In this document: positions 14,015-17,627 of the stretch, in pieces | Layout: every line of letters begins with the position of its first letter | How positions within the stretch are numbered: position 1 is the first letter of the stretch | NCBI GenBank assembly: GCA_944390995.1 | Contig: CALXSA010000029.1 | Span: 1 to 17,627, forward strand | Reading direction: 5' to 3' | Length of the DNA: 17,627 bases | Origin: an uncultured Clostridia bacterium | Lineage (GTDB): Bacteria > Bacillota_A > Clostridia > TANB77 > CAG-508 | Notes under the pieces: model-generated | Told to the model about the DNA's origin: nothing | Database searches by the model: none | The model's input: the letters and a program-made list of their open reading frames with translations, nothing else | Made by a program: the position numbers and the translations under genes

Positions 14015-15196
14015 TTAAAAAACTATTTTTTCTTCTACTCCAATATTTTCTTTAACTTCATAAGTAACTTCAACAATAATAGCGCCATTTTCCGAGCTAG
14101 TATTTATTTGTGTATCTAATATTTCTTTGTCTTTTATATTTTCTGCAAGTTCTTGCTCTGCCCTATCTATCCCAATTTGTTTTGCTTCTTCAATACTATG
14201 AATAACAACTACTTCTTTATATTCTTTGTAAGTATATTCCATTAGTTCGATTGGTAAATAGAAATTAGAAAATAGTTTTAATTTTTTTCCCGTCTCTATT
14301 GTATCATATTTTTCGAATTTTGGAATACTTTTATGAAAATTTATTTGAAAATTATTTAACTTTACGGAATATTTAGTTTCCTGCTCTCCGGTTTCTTGTT
14401 TTTGCACCTCCTGTAACTCTACTCGCTGAGTACTTGTGTACCACACCGCAGCCTGAACCTCGCCCTGCGCGTGGACATACCTGTCTCCAGTATATTTTCC
14501 TCTAAAAACTCCTTCTATAATAATATCGCCTTTTTTTACAACATCCCCCTCTTTTACTAGGGGTGTACCATTTTGTGCGCTCACCTTTCTTATAATTGCA
14601 TCCTTATCTGCAACAATATTGCAATACTCCTCCTCATTCACAATCTCCGGTTTTTTGTCTGCCTCAACAACTTTTATAACTGCATTCGTGCCATTAATCT
14701 CAACACCAACCCAAGCAATGTCGTCCCTTTCCAATCTAATTTTATTTATTACCTCTTTCGTATCTATACTCCCCTTAAACTTTCCAACCGCAAGCCCCTC
14801 AGCCTCTGCCAAATTTAAAATATCTTGTTTAGAAACACTTTCAAGCCCTTCCAATTGAATATTCCACACAAAATTAGAAAGTGTCACTATAATAAGAATA
14901 ATAGCAATAAGTAGGCCAATAAATACTTTTCTTTTCTTGTATTTTTTTACAACAAACGGGAAACCCTTTTTCTTCTCAATCTTAACTTTGCACTTTGTCT
15001 CCTTGCAAATTCTCTTAAGTGACTTGAAATCAGTCACCTGTATGCTCGCATGCAAAATAATAGAATTTTCCCTTTTCAAATTCCATAGGCTAATATTTTT
15101 ATTAGTACAAATATTTATAAACTTTTCTATGTAATACCCTTCTACGGTTATATTCACATAACCGGACATGTATTGCAGTAGTTTGTTGGCATTCAA
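14015..15196 (-). CDS. yqfD: Sporulation protein YqfD
   Basis: Membrane protein of the YqfD/SpoIV-type family, made in sporulating cells and always paired with YqfC. The 393-residue product has an N-terminal cytoplasmic domain (1-85), one membrane segment (about 91-113, KVFIGLLIAIILIIVTLSNF), and an extracytoplasmic part with the family pattern WNIQLEGLESVSKQDILNLA, DDIAWVGVEINGTNAVIKV and VKEGDVVKKGDIIIEGVFRG. The start is a TTG with AAAGGAG nine bases upstream; the first ATG lies nine codons later without a ribosome site. yqfC lies upstream across a structured element. The exact biochemical role is not known. Confidence 0.93.
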   Translation of the reverse strand: MNANKLLQYMSGYVNITVEGYYIEKFINICTNKNISLWNLKRENSIILHASIQVTDFKSLKRICKETKCKVKIEKKKGFPFVVKKYKKRKVFIGLLIAIILIIVTLSNFVWNIQLEGLESVSKQDILNLAEAEGLAVGKFKGSIDTKEVINKIRLERDDIAWVGVEINGTNAVIKVVEADKKPEIVNEEEYCNIVADKDAIIRKVSAQNGTPLVKEGDVVKKGDIIIEGVFRGKYTGDRYVHAQGEVQAAVWYTSTQRVELQEVQKQETGEQETKYSVKLNNFQINFHKSIPKFEKYDTIETGKKLKLFSNFYLPIELMEYTYKEYKEVVVIHSIEEAKQIGIDRAEQELAENIKDKEILDTQINTSSENGAIIVEVTYEVKENIGVEEKIVF

Positions 15197-15240
15197 AGCT
15201 CCTTGCTCCTTTCTGTTGTTTTTTGATAGTCTCTTTCTCT

Positions 15241-15364
15241 AGGACGAAAAAGAATTATTTTTTGGCTAGGCACACGAATTAGAAATGTATGAGGCGTACT
15301 CTTTGTACGTTGATTAAATTTCTAATGAAGTGTAACAGCGCCAAAAACAATTATTTTTCGTCCT
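15241..15364 (+). repeat. CTAGGC structured element, copy 5 (yqfC 3' end)
   Basis: About 124 bases between yqfC and yqfD. The outer stem AGGACGAAAAA(G/T)AATT uses the last codons and stop of yqfC as its right arm. Then come TTGGC-TAGGC opposite AACAGC-GCCAA, stem ACAC/GTGT, middle stem ATTAGAAAT / ATTTCTAAT, and an apical hairpin GGCGTACTCTTTGTACGTTGA. One outer-stem difference is an A-C mismatch on the plus strand but a U-G wobble on the minus strand, agreeing with function in the minus-strand transcript. Confidence 0.9.
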
Positions 15365-15638
15365 CATCGCTAACACTCTCAAAATCAATCGAATCAATCT
15401 TCCCCGTAACCAATAAATCATCAGTTGTCATTTCCTCTAGTTTCAAATCAAACCCGTTAATATTCAATATCCCAATGTAGGTATTTACCCTAACAAAATA
15501 ATCTTGGTACTCCAAAATACCTCTATAATTCTCTATAAGCATTCGCTCAAACCCAGTAATAGTTATTTTTGGAGTATTCGTACTCAGCTCAACCGGTATC
15601 TCTAAAATCTCCTCTATTCTTCTCGCCTTTCTCCTCAT
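15351..15638 (-). CDS. yqfC: Sporulation protein YqfC
   Basis: Small protein of the YqfC family, partner of YqfD and conserved in spore-formers. From the ATG at 15638 it is 95 residues, the usual size, beginning MRRKARRIEEILEIPVELS and containing PKITITGFERMLIENYRGIL and VRVNTYIGILNINGFDLKL. AGGAGAGG lies just before this ATG; the frame is open for 21 codons further up but that part crosses the repeat region and is not typical of the family. It precedes yqfD, as in B. subtilis. The C-terminus SDEDEK is acidic, and its codons form an arm of the next element. Confidence 0.92.
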   Translation of the reverse strand: MRRKARRIEEILEIPVELSTNTPKITITGFERMLIENYRGILEYQDYFVRVNTYIGILNINGFDLKLEEMTTDDLLVTGKIDSIDFESVSDEDEK

Positions 15639-15670
15639 CTTTCCTCTCCTCTCGAATTCCTTACAAATTA

Positions 15671-15736
15671 GGGACACGTCTCTCCTTGCAAAAATTTGCA
15701 ATATGGGGACACGTCTCTCCGTCCAAATTCTTGGAC
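15671..15736 (+). repeat. GGGACACGTCTCTCC-plus-hairpin repeat, two units
   Basis: Two motif copies, GGGACACGTCTCTCC (15671-15685) and GGGGACACGTCTCTCC (15705-15720), each directly followed by a 16-base hairpin of different sequence: TTGCAAAAATTTGCAA and GTCCAAATTCTTGGAC. The motif is constant and the hairpin is variable. It lies between the pdaA stop and yqfC. Confidence 0.8.
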
Positions 15737-15763
15737 GTTGGGGAGTGTTTATTTTCGCCCAAG

Positions 15764-16577
15764 CTATGCTAAGAATTCATCTAAGCTCTTAAATTCATAC
15801 CCCATATTTTTTATCTCTTTTATGCAGTAATCTAATATATTGCTGTTATCTTTTGACGTACTATGTAAAAGCATTACCTCGCCATTGTGTACGTTTTGCA
15901 ATATCTTTTCTTTGCTATATTCCTCTCTACCTTGTTTGTCTTCGTCCCAATCATCATACGCAAAAGACCACATAACCGTTTTGTATCCCAACGTGTTGGT
16001 ATATTCCACTGTCCTCTCGCTATACTCCCCTTTAGGTGGACGCAAGTACTTCATTTCATAGCCAAACTTCTCAAATAACGCTGTATGTAGCTCCATAACA
16101 TCTTCCTTTATTTCTTCATTGCTCGACTCAGGCATGCAAATGTGGTCCGCTGTGTGATTCCCGTACAATATGGCCCTCATCAATCATTCGCTTTACTAAC
16201 TCCGGCTTTGAGTTCAAATAATGTCCTGTTATAAAAAACGTTGCCTTAACATCATTTTGCTTTAGAACTTCCAATATTTTTTCCGTATAGCCTGCCTCAT
16301 ATCCACAGTCAAATGTTAAATATATGTATGGCTTTTCACTATTTCCCATACTTATCCCTTCATATTTATCAATTATCCTTTTATTTTCAGCACCCAAATC
16401 TGGCTGTTCGTGGTTATCTCCTCTTTTTATTCCCCACTCTATTTTCTGATTGCTTACCACTGGTGTTGCACTTGTCTCAACCGTTTCCTGCTTCAACCCC
16501 ACCGCCGAAACCGAAAACAAAAACACTAAAAATAGCACATAGAATGTTGTCATTCTCTTTATACTCTTTTCTCGCAT
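15764..16577 (-). pseudogene. pdaA: PdaA-type polysaccharide deacetylase, frameshifted
   Basis: Homologue of the spore-cortex enzyme PdaA, an N-acetylmuramic acid deacetylase needed for muramic delta-lactam. The first part (from the ATG at 16577, ribosome site AAGGAGG) has a signal/anchor segment (about residues 9-27), then the PdaA pattern YIYLTFDCGYEAGYTEKILE and ATFFITGHYLN. After MIDEGHIV the frame breaks. The second part continues with GNHTADH (zinc His-x3-His), LRPPKGEYSERT, GYKTVMWSFAYDDW, VMLLHSTSKDN and FKSLDEF. One extra base near 16163 (GTA-C-GGG-AAT-CAC on the minus strand) explains the break; without it the gene would give 270 residues, the normal size. It may be a true mutation or an assembly error in an otherwise intact gene. 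Confidence 0.88.
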
Positions 16578-16797
16578 TTCTACCTCCTTACCTCATTTAA
16601 TTTCTATGCAAATAATTTTTAATTATTACTTTTTTGTTGGGCGATTGCGAAATAATGCAATATATGTTTTTTGTTTATTGAGATACTTTTTAAAAATTTA
16701 TTAAATTTAATTATTTCTGTAATATTTTTTATAAAATTTTATAATACCAAACTTCTTGTCCTATAAGGCTTTCACATTATTTTGTCGAATTTTAAGT
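16578..16797. other. AT-rich intergenic region upstream of pdaA
   Basis: About 220 bases of very AT-rich sequence between the pdaA start and the promoter of the plus-strand Rpn-like fragment. It should hold the pdaA promoter, but I see no convincing sigma-A or forespore-sigma match. A small ATTGC...GCAAT hairpin is near 16645. No ORF is supported. Confidence 0.5.
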
Positions 16798-16826
16798 TTG
16801 CATTTTTTGCCTTTTTATGATATAGT
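16798..16826 (+). promoter_or_regulatory. Promoter for the Rpn-like fragment
   Basis: TTGCAT (16798-16803), 17-base spacer, TATAGT (16821-16826), with TG one base before the -10 box. It lies about 60 bases before the chosen ATG. Confidence 0.65.
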
Positions 16827-16885
16827 ATCTTACAGATTAGTTAATATTGTTTCAATGGTTGTGGCTTTTGGTCGGAAGGGAGGAC

Positions 16886-17191
16886 ATGGTAAAAATGGCA
16901 AGTAAGGAGAATAAATTGATTGAGAATGTTGTTGAGGACCTAGACACAATGAGTGCTGATGAAAATGAGAGATTTGAAGCATTTAAGAGAAAGGTTGCTA
17001 TATGGGAAAGTAACATGTTAAAGCAGGAAGGCTTAGAAGAAGGCGAGGCCAAAGGACGCGCTGAAGGACGCGCTGAGGGTGAGGCCAAAAAGCAAAATGA
17101 AATTGCTAAGAAGATGAAAGATGAAGGAGCTGAAATTGAATTTATAGTACGAGTTACCGGTCTTACCAAGGAAGAAGTAGAGGCTTTATAA
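16886..17191 (+). CDS. C-terminal remnant of Rpn/PD-(D/E)XK family protein
   Basis: A 101-residue product resembling only the C-terminal end of the large Rpn / PD-(D/E)XK transposase-like family (often annotated as putative transposase). It shows a helical lead, repeats of EGxAKGRAEGRAEGEAK near residues 53-68, and the typical closing helix EIAKKMKDEGAEIEFI followed by VTGLTKEEVEAL. The whole nuclease domain is missing. Yet it has an extended -10 promoter, a GGAAGG site before the ATG, and a good terminator, so a short protein may be made. Codons in the EGRAEGRAEG stretch are locally GC-rich and repetitive. It is either a deletion relic or a deliberate short form. Confidence 0.6.
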   Translation: MVKMASKENKLIENVVEDLDTMSADENERFEAFKRKVAIWESNMLKQEGLEEGEAKGRAEGRAEGEAKKQNEIAKKMKDEGAEIEFIVRVTGLTKEEVEAL

Positions 17192-17201
17192 GCCTCTTTT
17201 T
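17179..17201 (+). terminator. Intrinsic terminator overlapping the fragment's stop
   Basis: AGAGGCTT-TAT-AAGCCTCT followed by five U residues. The stop codon lies in the loop and stem of the hairpin, which is common for compact terminators. Confidence 0.85.
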
Positions 17202-17220
17202 AATCTATGTTAGATAATCT

Positions 17221-17346
17221 TCACCAAGTACAAGTTATGCCAAAAGCAACTCTATCATTGACTTGCCGTAGCTCACTCGGAATAACTGGTTCTCCATAAT
17301 ACTTACTTTGCTCTATCAATACTTTTAAAGCTTCTAATGTTTCTCT
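17221..17346 (-). pseudogene. Unnamed C-terminal protein shard
   Basis: An open stretch of about 40 codons ending in TGA reads ETLEALKVLIEQSKYYGEP then VIPSELRQVNDRVAFGITC and TW. It looks coding (amphipathic helix, then a conserved-looking PVIPSEL), but I cannot name the family and there is no start codon or ribosome site. It directly follows the AAA-like shard in another frame. Confidence 0.35.
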
Positions 17347-17434
17347 ATACAGTATACACTTTAAAATTATTCGCCCCGCTAAAAATGCTCTCTTTCGCAA
17401 CTCTGCTTACTCCTGTTAGAACCATATTTGCTTT
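17345..17434 (-). pseudogene. AAA-ATPase-like protein shard
   Basis: About 28 codons read MVLTGVSRVAKESIFSGANN then FKVYTV and a stop. The LTG-x-x-RVAKESIFS-x-x-NN pattern is characteristic of AAA-ATPase-like proteins that carry a C-terminal PD-(D/E)XK domain, abundant in Clostridia. Only this internal piece remains; no P-loop is present nearby. Confidence 0.6.
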
Positions 17435-17445
17435 AAAGCATACAA

Positions 17446-17564
17446 ACGTCTAGGTATCGAAAATACCACTTACAATGTAATTCATTCTTAACATATTGGT
17501 CTACTTCGTTTAAATATATATTAGCAAACATCTGTGAAGTATAGTTGCCTATTTTATGCAAAGC
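17446..17564 (-). pseudogene. Reverse transcriptase shard
   Basis: About 35 codons read IGNYTSQMFANIYLNEVDQY then VKNELHCKWYFRYLD. This is the RT core pattern (PIG)N-x-TSQ-x-FANIYLNELDQ-x-VK followed by the active-site Y-x-D-D. The second aspartate is lost: the sequence reads YLDV and then stops. No N-terminal or thumb region remains. The subclass (group II intron, DGR, retron or defence type) cannot be told from this piece. Confidence 0.7.
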
Positions 17565-17579
17565 TTTGCATAAAATAGG
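17548..17579. repeat. Perfect 32-bp palindrome
   Basis: CCTATTTTATGCAAAG followed immediately by its exact reverse complement, with no spacer. It overlaps the first codons of the reverse transcriptase shard, one arm being the RT coding sequence. That resembles the gene-end inverted duplication seen at the CTAGGC elements, though no element lies between the arms here. Confidence 0.85.
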
Positions 17580-17627
17580 TTATAGCAATTAAAATATTAT
17601 AGAAAGTATTATGTAGAAATGCTTATA

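Larger units (their letters stand above)
17202..17627. other. Gene-graveyard region
   Basis: No intact gene in the last ~425 bases. Minus-strand shards in different frames belong to at least three unrelated proteins (entries below). A perfect 32-bp palindrome marks one junction. The region looks like several deletion events in former mobile or accessory genes. Confidence 0.65.

Noticed and set aside
16578..16700. Forespore sigma-G promoter for pdaA
   Set aside because: CATATAT-like and GTATC-like boxes exist but miss consensus positions, and such AT-rich sequence gives chance matches.
16852..17169. 105-codon minus-strand ORF opposite the Rpn-like fragment
   Set aside because: Ser/Pro/Ala repeat is the antisense of the EGRAEG repeat; no ribosome site.

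Overview
The window is AT-rich DNA from an anaerobic, spore-forming Clostridia-type Firmicute, probably an uncultured gut-type lineage. Three things point there: sporulation genes (yqfC, yqfD, a pdaA-type deacetylase), a trimeric [FeFe] hydrogenase, and the Firmicute order yqfC-yqfD-...-ybeY-dgkA-...-era-yqzL-recO. Almost all genes lie on the minus strand and are therefore read from right to left.

Right end (15.3-17.6 kb): pdaA is broken by a one-base frameshift. A C-terminal remnant of an Rpn/PD-(D/E)XK family protein follows on the plus strand with its own promoter and terminator. The last ~400 bases are a graveyard holding minus-strand shards of a reverse transcriptase, an AAA-ATPase-like protein and one unnamed protein, next to a perfect 32-bp palindrome.

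Middle (10.0-15.7 kb): yqfC, yqfD, an unknown 413-residue protein where phoH usually sits, a triple fusion YbeY-DgkA-PAP2-like, and a DUF3048 (YerB) lipoprotein-like protein. A plus-strand pair, a stand-alone LytTR regulator with a four-helix DUF3021-type membrane partner, faces away from hydC-hydB-hydA, the NAD- and ferredoxin-linked electron-bifurcating hydrogenase.

Left end (0-4.3 kb): era, a small yqzL that overlaps recO, then pth and rng. The RNase G stops just before its zinc link, beside a tandem repeat array.

The most unusual content is between the genes. Five copies of a ~105-125 bp structured element share a CTAGGC / AACAAC internal loop and a CGTRC...GYACG apical hairpin, with compensatory base changes between copies. 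In four copies the outer stem is different each time: one arm is the 3' end of the upstream gene, usually including its stop codon, and the other arm is the reverse complement of that same end. Two further repeat families occur: a GGGACAGGTCTC-type unit followed by a small hairpin (three loci) and a GCTCCA...CGTGGAGC palindrome (two loci).
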